Source of the DNA: Collinsella sp.
GTDB taxonomy: Bacteria; Actinomycetota; Coriobacteriia; Coriobacteriales; Coriobacteriaceae
Direction: 5' to 3'
Length of the DNA stretch: 64,000 nt
NCBI GenBank assembly: GCA_019414565.1
Contig: DXLU01000031.1
Span: 1 to 64,000, forward strand
In this document: positions 25,071 to 34,718 of the stretch, piece after piece
How positions within the stretch are numbered: position 1 is the stretch's first letter
Layout: every line of letters begins with the position of its first letter
Translations under genes and position numbers: made by a program
Notes under the pieces: generated by a model
The model's input: only the letters and a program-made list of their open reading frames with translations
Databases searched by the model: none
What the model was told of the DNA's origin: nothing

Positions 25071-26033
25071 CTACTGTTCGCTCTTCGCGAGTGCCTGATC
25101 GATCAGTTTGTTGAGCGCCTCGCGCTGCTCAGCAGAGTTGATACCGCCCATGATCGGCTCTCCCACGATGTTGCCGTTCTGGTCGATCACATAGGTGGTC
25201 GGGAACGAGTACAGGTTGGAGGTGAACTTTCCGGCCTCGCTGTCCGACTTAAACCAGATGTTTTTATACGTCACGCCCTTCTTGGAAAGCACGTCCTTGG
25301 CATCGGCCACCTCGTCTTTTTTGCCGTCGAGCGTAAAGGAATTAACGCCCACGACCTGGCCGCCCTTCTCGGCAAGCTCCTTGTTGAGCTTCTCCAGATC
25401 GCCCAGCTCTCCCACGCACGGCTTGCAGGTGGTAAACCAGAAGTTCATGACGGTGACCTTGTTCTTGGAGAACAGCTCGTCGCTGTTTACATCGTTGCCG
25501 TCCAAGTCCTTGCCCTTAAAGCTGGGGAACTTCGTCTCCCCGCTCTCGCCGTTGGTCATGCCTGCGGTCGAGGCATCGACGCTCTCCCCCTCGCCGGGCG
25601 TGCTGCCGCATCCGGGGAACTCCTTCTCCAGCGCCATGAGCTTGTCCTCGATCTCCTTGACCTGCTGCGCGCCGGCCTTAAGCGTCTTAAGCTCGTCAGC
25701 CGCAAACTGATCCTTGGCGCCCTCGATGGTATCGAGCAAGAAGTCGCCGTAGTTCCTGCCGTCCTCAATCATGGGAGTGTCTTTGTTGGCCGCAAGGAAC
25801 ACCTTTTCCCATAGGGCGTTATCGCTCGCAAAGATCTCGTTTTCCTTTTGCAGCAGCTGCTGGTACAGCTTGGCCGCCTCCTCGGCGCTCGACGGCTTTT
25901 GTGCCACAAGCTCGGCAATCTGCGCATCGCCGCTCGTGGCATCCTTCGCGTCGCCCTTGGGGGCAGAGCACGCCGCGAGAGTCAGCGCCAGCACGGGCAG
26001 CATCAACAAGGCCGCAATTTTTGACAGTTTCAT
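25071..26033 (-). CDS. TlpA/redoxin-family lipoprotein
   Basis: A 320-aa lipoprotein. The signal MKLSKIAALLMLPVLALTLAACS gives a lipobox LAAC. A helical, Lys/Glu-rich segment (about 35-160) precedes a thioredoxin fold with FWFTTCKPCVGEL (CKPC redox pair), VVGVNSF and the cis-proline in YSFPTTYVID. It should exchange thiols outside the membrane. The start has CGGAGGAAC upstream. It follows the 4Fe-4S membrane protein by 35 nt in one operon, as often seen in anaerobic Firmicutes and Coriobacteria. Confidence 0.88.
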   Translation of the reverse strand: MKLSKIAALLMLPVLALTLAACSAPKGDAKDATSGDAQIAELVAQKPSSAEEAAKLYQQLLQKENEIFASDNALWEKVFLAANKDTPMIEDGRNYGDFLLDTIEGAKDQFAADELKTLKAGAQQVKEIEDKLMALEKEFPGCGSTPGEGESVDASTAGMTNGESGETKFPSFKGKDLDGNDVNSDELFSKNKVTVMNFWFTTCKPCVGELGDLEKLNKELAEKGGQVVGVNSFTLDGKKDEVADAKDVLSKKGVTYKNIWFKSDSEAGKFTSNLYSFPTTYVIDQNGNIVGEPIMGGINSAEQREALNKLIDQALAKSEQ

Positions 26034-26068
26034 GGTTCCTCCGTTTATATCGAAACTTATATAGGTAC

Positions 26069-26980
26069 CTATTTGTTTTCGCAGGCCTGCGTGGGCTGCG
26101 TGGGCTTGTCGCCCGTCACACCCAGCCCGTAGCGAAAGCTAATAGCATCGACGGGGCACGCGCCCACGCATTTGCCGCAACGAATGCACTCGGCATGGTC
26201 GGGCGTACGCGTAACGTCCACGTCCATCTGACACACTTTGGCGCACTTACCGCACGAGACGCATTTGCACTGGTCAACCTGAATCCCCAGCAACGACACC
26301 TTGTTCATGAGTGCATAAAACGCACCGAGGGGGCAAATCCATTTACAGAAGGGGCGGTAGAACAGCACGCTCAGCACCGCAACCACAATGAGGATCGCGA
26401 GCTTCCAGGTAAAGAGCTTTCCCAGCGCGGAGCGGATTCCCACGTTCATGATGGACAGCGGAATCGCGCCCTCGAGCACACCCTGCGGGCAGATGTACTT
26501 GCAAAAGAACGGGTCGCCCATGCCCACGTCGTTAACCACCAAGACGGGCAGCAGCACCACGGCAAACAGCAGCACGACGTACTTGATGTACGTGAGCGGC
26601 TTGAGCTTTTTCGTGGAGAGCTTTTTGCTGGGAATCTTATGAAGCAGCTCCTGCAGCCAGCCAAACGGGCACAGAAAGCCGCATACAAAGCGTCCCAGCA
26701 GCACGCCGAGCAAAATGAGCGTACCGGTAACATAGTAAGAAAAGTTGAACTTGGATGAACCTACCACCGACTGGAACGACCCGATGGGGCACGCACCCGA
26801 TGCCGCGGGGCACGAATAGCAGTTAAGCCCGGGTACGCAGACTGTTTTTCCCGCGCCCTGATAAATGCCGCCTTTGGCAAAGTTTGGCAGGTGAATGTTG
26901 GTGACGAGCGTCGCCGCCGCCTGAATGAATCCGCGAAATCGAGCCAAAACATGCGACGCAGTGTTTTCTCTTTTATCCAA
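26069..26980 (-). CDS. 4Fe-4S membrane protein, NapH/RdxA-like
   Basis: A 303-aa polytopic protein with several helices and many cysteines. It has CYSCPAASGACPIG near the N terminus, FVCGFLCPFGWLQE and FCKWICPLGAFYAL (NapH-type CxxxCP motifs), and a C-terminal pair of ferredoxin clusters, CKCVSCGKCAKVC and CIRCGKCVGACP. It probably carries electrons across or along the membrane to the adjacent TlpA-like lipoprotein. I place the start at the TTG at 26980, with GGAG 10 nt upstream and an 8-nt overlap with the small CXXC gene; a longer frame to 27067 would cover that gene. Confidence 0.85.
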   Translation of the reverse strand: MDKRENTASHVLARFRGFIQAAATLVTNIHLPNFAKGGIYQGAGKTVCVPGLNCYSCPAASGACPIGSFQSVVGSSKFNFSYYVTGTLILLGVLLGRFVCGFLCPFGWLQELLHKIPSKKLSTKKLKPLTYIKYVVLLFAVVLLPVLVVNDVGMGDPFFCKYICPQGVLEGAIPLSIMNVGIRSALGKLFTWKLAILIVVAVLSVLFYRPFCKWICPLGAFYALMNKVSLLGIQVDQCKCVSCGKCAKVCQMDVDVTRTPDHAECIRCGKCVGACPVDAISFRYGLGVTGDKPTQPTQACENK

Positions 26981-27119
26981 TTCCGATACACTCCAAGCAC
27001 AGCCTAATCGCTTTGGCCAGCACGGCATCCGCCTCGCCACGCATAACGCCAAAGCACACCATGGCAATTCCGACGATCAACAAAGCGACCTGTACCACGG
27101 GTTTTACCGCTTTGAACAA
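26973..27119 (-). CDS. CD1871A-family CXXC-motif small protein
   Basis: A 48-aa gene. TTG start with AAAGGAG 8 nt upstream; the product begins MFKAVKPVVQVALLIVG, forms one membrane helix, then reads MRGEADAVLAKAIRLCLEC and ends IGIG. The RGEAD..V..KAI.LCLECIGIG tail is the signature of the CD1871A family of small CXXC membrane proteins, usually found next to an NapH-like 4Fe-4S protein, exactly as here. Its stop overlaps the next start by 8 nt. The C-terminal Cys pair probably takes part in the thiol relay. The role of the family is not established. Confidence 0.85.
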   Translation of the reverse strand: MFKAVKPVVQVALLIVGIAMVCFGVMRGEADAVLAKAIRLCLECIGIG

Positions 27120-27209
27120 CCTGACCACTCCTTTCGTTACGCGACCATTGGACCATATCGACTATAAAATCCGTGTTAAGCGCGATTTGAAATGTTCAAG
27201 GAGACTGTT

Positions 27210-27884
27210 ATGCGTATTTTGATCGTCGAGGACGAGCGGGCGCTGTGTGACGCAATCGCGCGCAGCTTGCGAAACCTGGCATACAGCGTCGACTGCTGTC
27301 ACGACGGACAGGAGGCGCTCGACCTACTGGACGTTGATGCCTTTGACCTCGTGGTACTCGACCTCAACCTTCCCCGCATCGACGGCATGACCGTACTCAG
27401 GGAACTTAGGAAAACTGACTGCGAGACTAAGGTACTGATTCTGTCCGCACGCGGCGAAGTATCCGATAAAGTCGCCGGACTCGATGCCGGCGCCAACGAT
27501 TACCTCACCAAGCCGTTTCATCTGGACGAGCTTGCGGCAAGGATCCGCAGCCTTACCCTCAGACGCTTTACACAAAGCGACATAGTTTTAACCTGCGGAA
27601 AGCTCCGCTTTGACACCAAGGCGCGCATCGCTTCCGCGGACAGCGAGGCCTTATCTCTTACGCGCAAGGAAACGGGAATCTTGGAATACCTGATGCTTAA
27701 TCAGGGGCGTCCGGTAAGTCAAGAGGAGCTTATCGAGCACGTTTGGGATAGCAGCGTAAACAGCTTTAGCAACGCAACCCGCGTTCACATCTCGTCACTC
27801 CGCAAAAAGCTACGCAGCGCTTTGGGATACGACCCAATTCGCAATCGGATTGGAGAGGGCTACGTTATGGAGGATGGCGAATGA
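27210..27884 (+). CDS. OmpR-family response regulator
   Basis: A 224-aa regulator with a receiver domain (MRILIVEDERALCDAI; phospho-acceptor Asp in LVVLDLNLPRIDG; Lys in DYLTKPFHLDEL) and a C-terminal winged helix (SLTRKETGILEYLMLNQGRP, VSQEELIEHVW, RVHISSLRKKL). The start is the ATG at 27210, with AAGGAG 7 nt upstream; the in-frame ATG at 27192 lies before that site. It is divergent from the redox cassette and overlaps the kinase gene by 4 nt (ATGA), so it may control that cassette. Confidence 0.92.
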   Translation: MRILIVEDERALCDAIARSLRNLAYSVDCCHDGQEALDLLDVDAFDLVVLDLNLPRIDGMTVLRELRKTDCETKVLILSARGEVSDKVAGLDAGANDYLTKPFHLDELAARIRSLTLRRFTQSDIVLTCGKLRFDTKARIASADSEALSLTRKETGILEYLMLNQGRPVSQEELIEHVWDSSVNSFSNATRVHISSLRKKLRSALGYDPIRNRIGEGYVMEDGE

Positions 27885-29032
27885 AAAGGCTTTCGCTGCA
27901 ATGGCGCATAACGATTATGACGGCGCTGCTCACGTGTGCGGCATGCGTGCTGACGAACTGCCTGGTCGGCTATACGGGCATGCGCTACATGGATGCCATC
28001 GGCAGTAACACCTCGGCCTTTAACGCAACCGGCGAAGATTCGCTCCAGGCGTTCGACCCAACGAAAGCGACCCCCGATGACAAGGTCACGATCGTCGTAA
28101 ACGACGCGCAGGAGTCTTTTGGCACGACAACCTGGTACATCACGGCTGGAGTCACACTCCTTGGCGGCGTGTTGGCATACTTTGTGAGCGGCCGTGCACT
28201 CAAACCGCTACGGGCTTTTGCAGCCCAGGTTGAACGCGTGCAGCCTGACAACCTAAGCGAAATCAGACTCAGTGAAGATGTGCCCACCGAGCTACAACGA
28301 TGTAGCGTCTCTTTCATCGACATGATCGCCCGTCTTGGCGAAGGGTTCTCTGCACAGCGTCAGTTTACCGGTAACGCCGCACACGAGCTGCGCACCCCGC
28401 TCGCCCTTATGCAAGCACAGATTGAACTTTTCATCTCCGAGCACTCCGGTTTGCGACCCGAAACAGCCGAGCTGCTCGGCCTGCTACAAGAACAAACCGA
28501 GCGCATGTCTCGAATGACCAAGGTATTGCTCGAGATGAGTGAGCTCCGCAGCGTTCCTTGCGATGATGATGTTGAACTTGGTCCCTTGTCCGAAGAGGTC
28601 CTCACCGACCTTGCGCCACTTGCCGAAAATAAGGGCATAGCCCTCAATTGTGCTGGAGACGCTTTAGTAATCGGGAGCGACACGCTCCTCTATCGGTTGG
28701 TGTTTAATCTGGTCGAAAACGCCATCCGTTACAGCCGCCCCGGCTCAACTGTCAACGTCTCCATCAGCGACAGCGACAACCATGTGCTCCTGCGAGTCAA
28801 AGATGAGGGGCCGGGAATACCCAAGCAGTACCGAGAAAGCATCTTCCAGCCGTTCTTTCGTCTAGACAAATCCCGCAGCAGGGCATACGGCGGCGCAGGA
28901 CTCGGACTAGCGCTTGTTTGGGAGATTGCAGCGCTTCACGGTGGCACGGTAGAGGTCGAAACAAGTTCCGAGAACGGGACCACCATGCTCGTAAGCCTTC
29001 CAAAACGATCCGCAGCGTTATCCGCACAGTAA
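27881..29032 (+). CDS. Sensor histidine kinase
   Basis: A 383-aa partner of the preceding regulator. The first helix is TALLTCAACVLTNCLVGYTG, followed by a short extracellular loop of about 60 residues and a second helix near 85-105 (TAGVTLLGGVLAYFVSG). A HAMP-like segment leads to FTGNAAHELRTPLALMQAQ (phospho-His) and a HATPase domain (NLVENAIRYS, DEGPGIP, GGAGLGLALVWEIAALHGG). Its small input loop suggests that it senses the membrane or a partner protein. Confidence 0.92.
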   Translation: MKRLSLQWRITIMTALLTCAACVLTNCLVGYTGMRYMDAIGSNTSAFNATGEDSLQAFDPTKATPDDKVTIVVNDAQESFGTTTWYITAGVTLLGGVLAYFVSGRALKPLRAFAAQVERVQPDNLSEIRLSEDVPTELQRCSVSFIDMIARLGEGFSAQRQFTGNAAHELRTPLALMQAQIELFISEHSGLRPETAELLGLLQEQTERMSRMTKVLLEMSELRSVPCDDDVELGPLSEEVLTDLAPLAENKGIALNCAGDALVIGSDTLLYRLVFNLVENAIRYSRPGSTVNVSISDSDNHVLLRVKDEGPGIPKQYRESIFQPFFRLDKSRSRAYGGAGLGLALVWEIAALHGGTVEVETSSENGTTMLVSLPKRSAALSAQ

Positions 29033-29100
29033 AACGAAAGGGGTCCCGAGCAACAGGAGTACAATTGCTGCTAATGTTGCCACCTGATGGGAGATGGAAG

Positions 29101-30105
29101 ATGGACTGCGATGGCTACCCGCGCATTCCCATGCCGTTGATGTGCACTGCCTTTGTGCCGGGGCAGATTGACGCTGCGGTTGCAGGCATTTCCGACCCCG
29201 ATTCACGCACCATCGCCACGGCGGAAGCGCTGTACTTTCGCGGACAGGCCACACTCGCCGCCGAGACAGCACGCCCCTATCTTGACGCCACCGACCCCGC
29301 ACTGCGCTATTCCGCATGCCTTATCTGCGGATATGCCAGTCTGTCGCTCAACCGTATCACCGATGCCCGTCGTTGCCTTGCGGGCATCCTCGATACGCCA
29401 ACTGACGAGGAATCGTCTGCCGTCCACGCCACGCATATCCTGTTCGCCTCCGCCGCGAGCGTCCTGTTGCACTTGCCTTCCCCGTATTCTGCCGAAGAGT
29501 TTTATCCACTTGCGGCGCATCTGCCCGAAGGCCTGCGCCTGTTCGCCAGCTACGTGATGGCGCACGCGTTGTATCTGCGCGGCGAATACGGCCGCAGCCT
29601 GGGCATGGCGGAAAACGCCCTGATTATGAAACAGGGAAGCTACCCCATCTCGGAGCTATTCCTGCACTTGTCGGCTTCGATGGCCTGTATGAGTCTCAAA
29701 GACGTCGACGCCGCAAAAGCGCATTTTGGCGCCGCTTGGGACATTGCGCGCCCCGATGGCCTTATCGAACTCATCGGCGAACACCATGGCCTTTTGCAGG
29801 GACTCATCGAGGCATGCCTAAAATCGCAATACCCTGACGATTTCGCACGCATCATCGAGATCACGTATCGATTCAGCTACGGCTGGCGGCGCATCCACAA
29901 CCCCGATTCGGGCGAGGACGTGGCCGACGATCTAACGACCACGGAATTCACCATGGCCATGCTCGCCTGTCGTGGGTGGACCAACGCCGAAATCGCACGC
30001 CATATGGGAGTATCGCCGGGCACCGTTAAAAACCGCCTATCCGGCGTATATGCAAAGCTTGGCATCGGCACGCGCGCCGAGCTGGTCGCGCATATGTTGC
30101 GTTAG
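29101..30105 (+). CDS. LuxR-type HTH regulator with helical-repeat domain
   Basis: A 334-aa protein. Residues 1-260 are made of helical, TPR-like repeats (AEALYFRGQATLAAETARPY, ALYLRGEYGRSLGMAENAL). The C-terminal 65 residues are a LuxR helix-turn-helix (TEFTMAMLACRGWTNAEIA, then MGVSPGTVKNRLSGVYAKLGI). No ATPase or receiver domain is present. The start at 29101 is preceded by GGGAG; upstream frame lies inside the kinase gene. The large surface protein downstream is the likely target. Confidence 0.82.
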   Translation: MDCDGYPRIPMPLMCTAFVPGQIDAAVAGISDPDSRTIATAEALYFRGQATLAAETARPYLDATDPALRYSACLICGYASLSLNRITDARRCLAGILDTPTDEESSAVHATHILFASAASVLLHLPSPYSAEEFYPLAAHLPEGLRLFASYVMAHALYLRGEYGRSLGMAENALIMKQGSYPISELFLHLSASMACMSLKDVDAAKAHFGAAWDIARPDGLIELIGEHHGLLQGLIEACLKSQYPDDFARIIEITYRFSYGWRRIHNPDSGEDVADDLTTTEFTMAMLACRGWTNAEIARHMGVSPGTVKNRLSGVYAKLGIGTRAELVAHMLR

Positions 30106-30260
30106 CGACCGGGCTGCCAAGCGCATCGAACGCGTTCCGGAACCCGGCACTCAGCTCGATCAATTTGGACATTTTGACCCTTGAACGGCACTACCGCCAC
30201 GAAGCGCCTTCTCGCAAAATTGGATTATTTCCACCGATACCTGCGGGATGGGAGCCAAAG

Positions 30261-33200
30261 ATGCTTGATCGCCGTTCGTTACTCGTTGCCGGTGCGTCCT
30301 CGCTGGCGAGCATTATGTTGCCGCGCGTGCCGGGAAGCGCAAACGCCTTCATATTGCCGTTCGCGCCCACAGAAGCCTATGCCGACGAAAAAGACCCCTT
30401 CAGGGTGCTCGTTCTCTCGCGCACCATGTTTGGTGTGGTCGTGGTCGACGTCGCCAACAAGAATACGCCCATCACGGGTGCCCAGGTCACGCTCACATCG
30501 CGCTATGCCGCAGGCAAGCAGCTCACCGCCACCACCGATGACGAAGGCACGGCCATCTTTGAGGTCGCGCCGCTTTCGGAAGGCTACGTAGACGAGGCGA
30601 CGCTTCTCGACGCGTACGACTTTAACGGCGGCATTTCCATTAGTATGGCGGGATACCGTGATGTCGAGATTCCCCTTGCGCGTATCCAGGGCGGCACCGC
30701 CATAACCGCGCCCACGCGTCCGCTTTCCGACGGCGAGCCGTACTTCCGCCAGCTCACATTCGACGAATGGGACATCCAGTACGCCGACGCTACGTTCATG
30801 GCATTGCCGAAGGACGACACGGCAAACGAGCAGCCCGACACGCACGCCTTCGCTGTACAGGCTCATCTGCCGCAGGGTGGGCAGGCAACGCTGCGCATTA
30901 ACAAAGTGACGCCTGCCGCGGGCAGCTCACCCGAAACCGTCACACAGATTGGCCAAGTCAAGGCCAGCGCATCGGGTTCGGATAATCTGGCAACGTTCAC
31001 GCTTGAAGACACGTTCCTCGATGCAGCTTCGGGCCTTCTGGAAGAAGGGTGCAAGCTGCGCTTTGTCCTCGACTATCAGGGCAAAACCTACACGCTCTCC
31101 TCCCCCATGGCCGTTGTTACCGCGCCGGCGGCAAAGGCGGAATCCGGATCGACCACTATCGTCCCCACCACCATGGACCAAGAGATCACTCCGTTTGATT
31201 TCCCCGCGGCGTTTCCCGGCATCGGCGGCAATAAGTTCACGTGTTGGATGCCCACATTTCCGATTCTCTTCGATTTCTCGTTTGCTGGATACGTGCTGTT
31301 TGGCGGAGGATACAAACCAGCCAGCTATACGAACGATTCGGGCAACCCTGATCCGGAATACTGGAAGAAATCGCCGCGCGAGTCGGGCGCCAAGCAGGCA
31401 AACCGCTACCTCGACGAGATGGAGGGGAAGTGGAATCAGTACAAGAGCATGAGTGCCGGTTCGGGTACCGATCCAAGGAACACCAAGCTGCTTCGCCATC
31501 ACTGCACACTGCTGTTCACGATGGATATCGCCACGCAGCTGTACGGATCGCTCGCCTACGACTGGGTGGGCAAAACCTGGGGTGACAACAACGATCCCGC
31601 ATATGGCAATATTAAGGCCCTCTTCCAAGTAAGAACCGACCTCAATTGGACTGAGCAGTTTACCCTGGGACCGGTGCCGTTTTTCCTAAACGTCAACCCC
31701 TGGGTGCTGGCAAAACTGGCGCTCGCCGTGGGCGCCCACACGCACGGCAGCGGCGCGGCGTTTTTCAAGAACATTTCGCTCGACTATTCCAACACGTCGG
31801 GCTCTTTCACCATCCAGATCGGGCTTGCCGTCACCTTTGGAGCCGGCGTTGCAGGCGTCGCCTCGTCTGCCGTGCGCAGCGCCGCATCCCTCACGTTGTT
31901 CATTGGGTACGAGAAGGCGGATGGACACCAGCTTCCGCGACTGCGCGTAGGTGCAGACGTCGATGTCGATGTGATACTCCAGTTCGTCATGTTCAAGTGG
32001 ACCACCAAAGCTTGGTCGGGATCGTGGCCCACACTCCTCGATTCGTGGAATATGTCGGTGAACAACGGCGACCAGTATGTACTCCAGCGCTCTGAACTCG
32101 CATTGGGCGGAGATACGCCTTACACGCTGGATGCCTGCTTCGGCACGCCCGGCGACATCAAGGCGGGCGGCGTGCCGCAATTTATCGCATCGGCCACCAT
32201 CGTCACCAACGCCGAGCTGCTCGCACGCGCCGAGGTTAATGCCACTGCCGCAAACGTTGCGCCTGTCGTGCGCGATTGGGATCAAGCGGTCACGCGCATT
32301 GAGCTCGAGGCGGATGCAGAGAGCGACGACACGGGACAGGTCGAGCATTTCGTCCACGCACTGATAGAGAACGACGAAAACGCCGCGCCGATGTATGAGT
32401 ATACCTACATCGTTCAGGCGACGAACGCCGTTGCGGACCCCAACGCCAATTCTGCCGGCGTGTCGGAGGACGAGCGTGGCGGTATCAAACCCTCGAGCGA
32501 CAGTGTGCTGTTTTCCGGCGTGCTCAGCGAAGCTCACATGAGGCTAACGATGATCGCCGGCGTGGAGTGCCTATTCCGTATCGCCTCGGTGCGCTACGGC
32601 GACAATGGCCGCTCGCGCCTGGTAGTGCACACAAAGGCAAACGACACGTGGTCTGCCCCCACGCCCGTGGACTTCCCCCTTGGGTTTGGCGAGGGCGACG
32701 TGGAGCGCAACGGCATATACGATTACGACTTCGACGTGGTGGAATATACGGACGGGAGGGGAAACCGGGACGCCTACGTGCTGCTGGTCTCGGGCGAGCG
32801 CCCCGACGGCGACAACACCCTTTTCGACGCGGCAAGCACAGCCGGCATACTGTCCGTCGTGTGCCTGCGCATAAGTAATGACGAGATCCGCGTGGTGTCG
32901 CATACGTCATGGCGCAGCATCTCGCGCGGCCGCCTGCAAGAGGATGGCTACCATTGCCTGCAGTGCCCGCGTATCACGGTGGGCAAGACGCTGGTCGACG
33001 GACGTCTGTCGGGCGCCTACCTCCACCGCCGCGGAACCACCGCAGAAAAGGCGCTCGGCAGCGAGGCTGAGGTTGCGCTGGAATGTTTCACCCTGTGGTC
33101 GGACGTTTCGGGCGACAGCCTCACGTTCCGTCAGGTCCTCCGCTTTCCGCAAGCACCGTCGAGCATCGAGCTGGGCGCGCCCGAAACTATCAACGGCAAA

Positions 33201-34628
33201 ATGGTGGTGCCCGTTGCGTACGAGACCGCAGACGGTTGCGGCTGCGCATCGTACGCCGTGATCGGCCAGTCCATTGCGGGCTGGGGCGTTATGTCACCAG
33301 ACGCCACGGTACCCCGTGCGATGCCGTGGCCACAACATTCGGGCTTTTTGGCAACCGTCAACGAGCAACTGCAGCATATTACTTGGACGCGAGGCGCATC
33401 GGCATTTGCAACGCAGCCCGTGGGTGCCGCAGGCTGTGGCCCGGCATCGTTTAGCGTAAGCAACAACGGCAGGTGCGTGCTCTATGTGGAGAACACCGAT
33501 GGCAAGGTTGGACAAACCTACGACGAAGAAGGCAACCCGGTAGCAGTGATGGGCAAGCACTTCCGCATCTTCGCCAGCACCTTGGCACGCGATTTGTTCA
33601 CGGAGCCGTTCGTGATGTGCGAGCTGGACCATCCCGTCGATCAGATAACGACTTTTTTGACGTCGGGAGGCATGCTCTCCGCGCTCGCCACGCACATTGT
33701 GAGCGCGGAGCAGAGCGAGGCAGAGCTGCACGGCATCGAAGTACCCTTGGTGGCATGTGCCACTCCGACGGGCGCGGTTGCCACCTCGGGCGCAGTGGTG
33801 CCCGGAGCAGCAGGCGAATCCTTCATGGTCACGGTGCGAAACGACGGCAACACCTTGCTGACCGCCGGCACGATCGATCTGTATCGAGAGGGCTCCAGCC
33901 AGCCGTTCTCCAGCGCATCCATCGAATTCGGAGTGAACGCACGTATGGCATCGATCTACGATCCAGAGCTTGCCGAGGACGCTTCGGCCAACGACATGGC
34001 ACACGTGAAGTACGCACTCGAGACGCTGGGCGAACATTTTGCGACGCACCCGCTGGTAGCCGACAATGGCAACGCCGTGCTGGCACCGGGTTGCACGGCA
34101 CAGTTCCGCATGAGCTTCGCCATCCCCGAGAGTTGGAGCGACGAAGTGGGCAAACGCGTAACGCTGTATGCGAAGGCGCGTGACCTGGTGGCGCTCGATC
34201 CCGTAACGCTCGAGGAAATTCGACCGGGTGCAAACTCGGCGCTGGATGCCGTATTGCACGAGCTTCATGTGCCCGACGCGGCATGCGAGCGCTCAGAAGT
34301 TCAGGTCGGCGTCTGCGACAGCGCGGATACGACAGGACTTCACGACGCCCCGATGACAGCGGGCGGCGATGGTGGCTCGAGTGGCGGCGGCGCTGACGAG
34401 GGCGGCGGCTCCGGCGGAAGCAGCTCCGGCAGCGGCAAGGACCACGGCAATAACAAGCGCTCCGGAAAAGCGGGCGCGCTTGCGGGCACGGGCGATGTCA
34501 ACGCTCCCCTTACGGCAGCCGCCGCAGCGCTCGCCGCGGCAGGCGCCGGCCTCGTCGCCTACAGCGCCCGCCGCACGGCGGTCGAAAAAGACACCGCCAA
34601 TGAGGACAATTCGGATAGGACTCGCTAG
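30261..34628 (+). CDS. Large cell-wall-anchored surface protein
   Basis: A 1,455-aa exported protein. The N terminus MLDRRSLLVAGASSLASIML has a twin-arginine-like signal ending near residue 43. Residues about 50-150 resemble a carboxypeptidase-regulatory/Ig-like fold (NTPITGAQVTLTSR..TDDEGTAIFEVAP). The middle is unlike anything I can name and is rich in beta strands and aromatic residues. The C terminus has a Gly/Ser linker, a sortase-type signal LAGTGD, a hydrophobic helix and a basic tail (YSARR). The start at 30261 has GGGAG upstream; the longer frame to 30165 lacks one. It follows a LuxR regulator by 155 nt. A role in host or polymer contact is inferred. Confidence 0.85.
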   Translation: MLDRRSLLVAGASSLASIMLPRVPGSANAFILPFAPTEAYADEKDPFRVLVLSRTMFGVVVVDVANKNTPITGAQVTLTSRYAAGKQLTATTDDEGTAIFEVAPLSEGYVDEATLLDAYDFNGGISISMAGYRDVEIPLARIQGGTAITAPTRPLSDGEPYFRQLTFDEWDIQYADATFMALPKDDTANEQPDTHAFAVQAHLPQGGQATLRINKVTPAAGSSPETVTQIGQVKASASGSDNLATFTLEDTFLDAASGLLEEGCKLRFVLDYQGKTYTLSSPMAVVTAPAAKAESGSTTIVPTTMDQEITPFDFPAAFPGIGGNKFTCWMPTFPILFDFSFAGYVLFGGGYKPASYTNDSGNPDPEYWKKSPRESGAKQANRYLDEMEGKWNQYKSMSAGSGTDPRNTKLLRHHCTLLFTMDIATQLYGSLAYDWVGKTWGDNNDPAYGNIKALFQVRTDLNWTEQFTLGPVPFFLNVNPWVLAKLALAVGAHTHGSGAAFFKNISLDYSNTSGSFTIQIGLAVTFGAGVAGVASSAVRSAASLTLFIGYEKADGHQLPRLRVGADVDVDVILQFVMFKWTTKAWSGSWPTLLDSWNMSVNNGDQYVLQRSELALGGDTPYTLDACFGTPGDIKAGGVPQFIASATIVTNAELLARAEVNATAANVAPVVRDWDQAVTRIELEADAESDDTGQVEHFVHALIENDENAAPMYEYTYIVQATNAVADPNANSAGVSEDERGGIKPSSDSVLFSGVLSEAHMRLTMIAGVECLFRIASVRYGDNGRSRLVVHTKANDTWSAPTPVDFPLGFGEGDVERNGIYDYDFDVVEYTDGRGNRDAYVLLVSGERPDGDNTLFDAASTAGILSVVCLRISNDEIRVVSHTSWRSISRGRLQEDGYHCLQCPRITVGKTLVDGRLSGAYLHRRGTTAEKALGSEAEVALECFTLWSDVSGDSLTFRQVLRFPQAPSSIELGAPETINGKMVVPVAYETADGCGCASYAVIGQSIAGWGVMSPDATVPRAMPWPQHSGFLATVNEQLQHITWTRGASAFATQPVGAAGCGPASFSVSNNGRCVLYVENTDGKVGQTYDEEGNPVAVMGKHFRIFASTLARDLFTEPFVMCELDHPVDQITTFLTSGGMLSALATHIVSAEQSEAELHGIEVPLVACATPTGAVATSGAVVPGAAGESFMVTVRNDGNTLLTAGTIDLYREGSSQPFSSASIEFGVNARMASIYDPELAEDASANDMAHVKYALETLGEHFATHPLVADNGNAVLAPGCTAQFRMSFAIPESWSDEVGKRVTLYAKARDLVALDPVTLEEIRPGANSALDAVLHELHVPDAACERSEVQVGVCDSADTTGLHDAPMTAGGDGGSSGGGADEGGGSGGSSSGSGKDHGNNKRSGKAGALAGTGDVNAPLTAAAAALAAAGAGLVAYSARRTAVEKDTANEDNSDRTR

Positions 34629-34677
34629 CTCCTAGTTACTTTTGTGAGAGACGTCGACTCGGCTCATTGAACATCAA

Positions 34678-34713
34678 AATGGGCTGGTTCTGGATACCCA
34701 GAGCCAGCCCATT
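34678..34713. terminator. Bidirectional terminator
   Basis: AATGGGCTGGTTCTGG and a nearly exact complement (CCAGAGCCAGCCCATT) form a 16-bp stem with one mismatch and a 4-nt loop, between the convergent surface-protein and membrane-protein genes. Confidence 0.75.
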
Positions 34714-34718
34714 GCACA

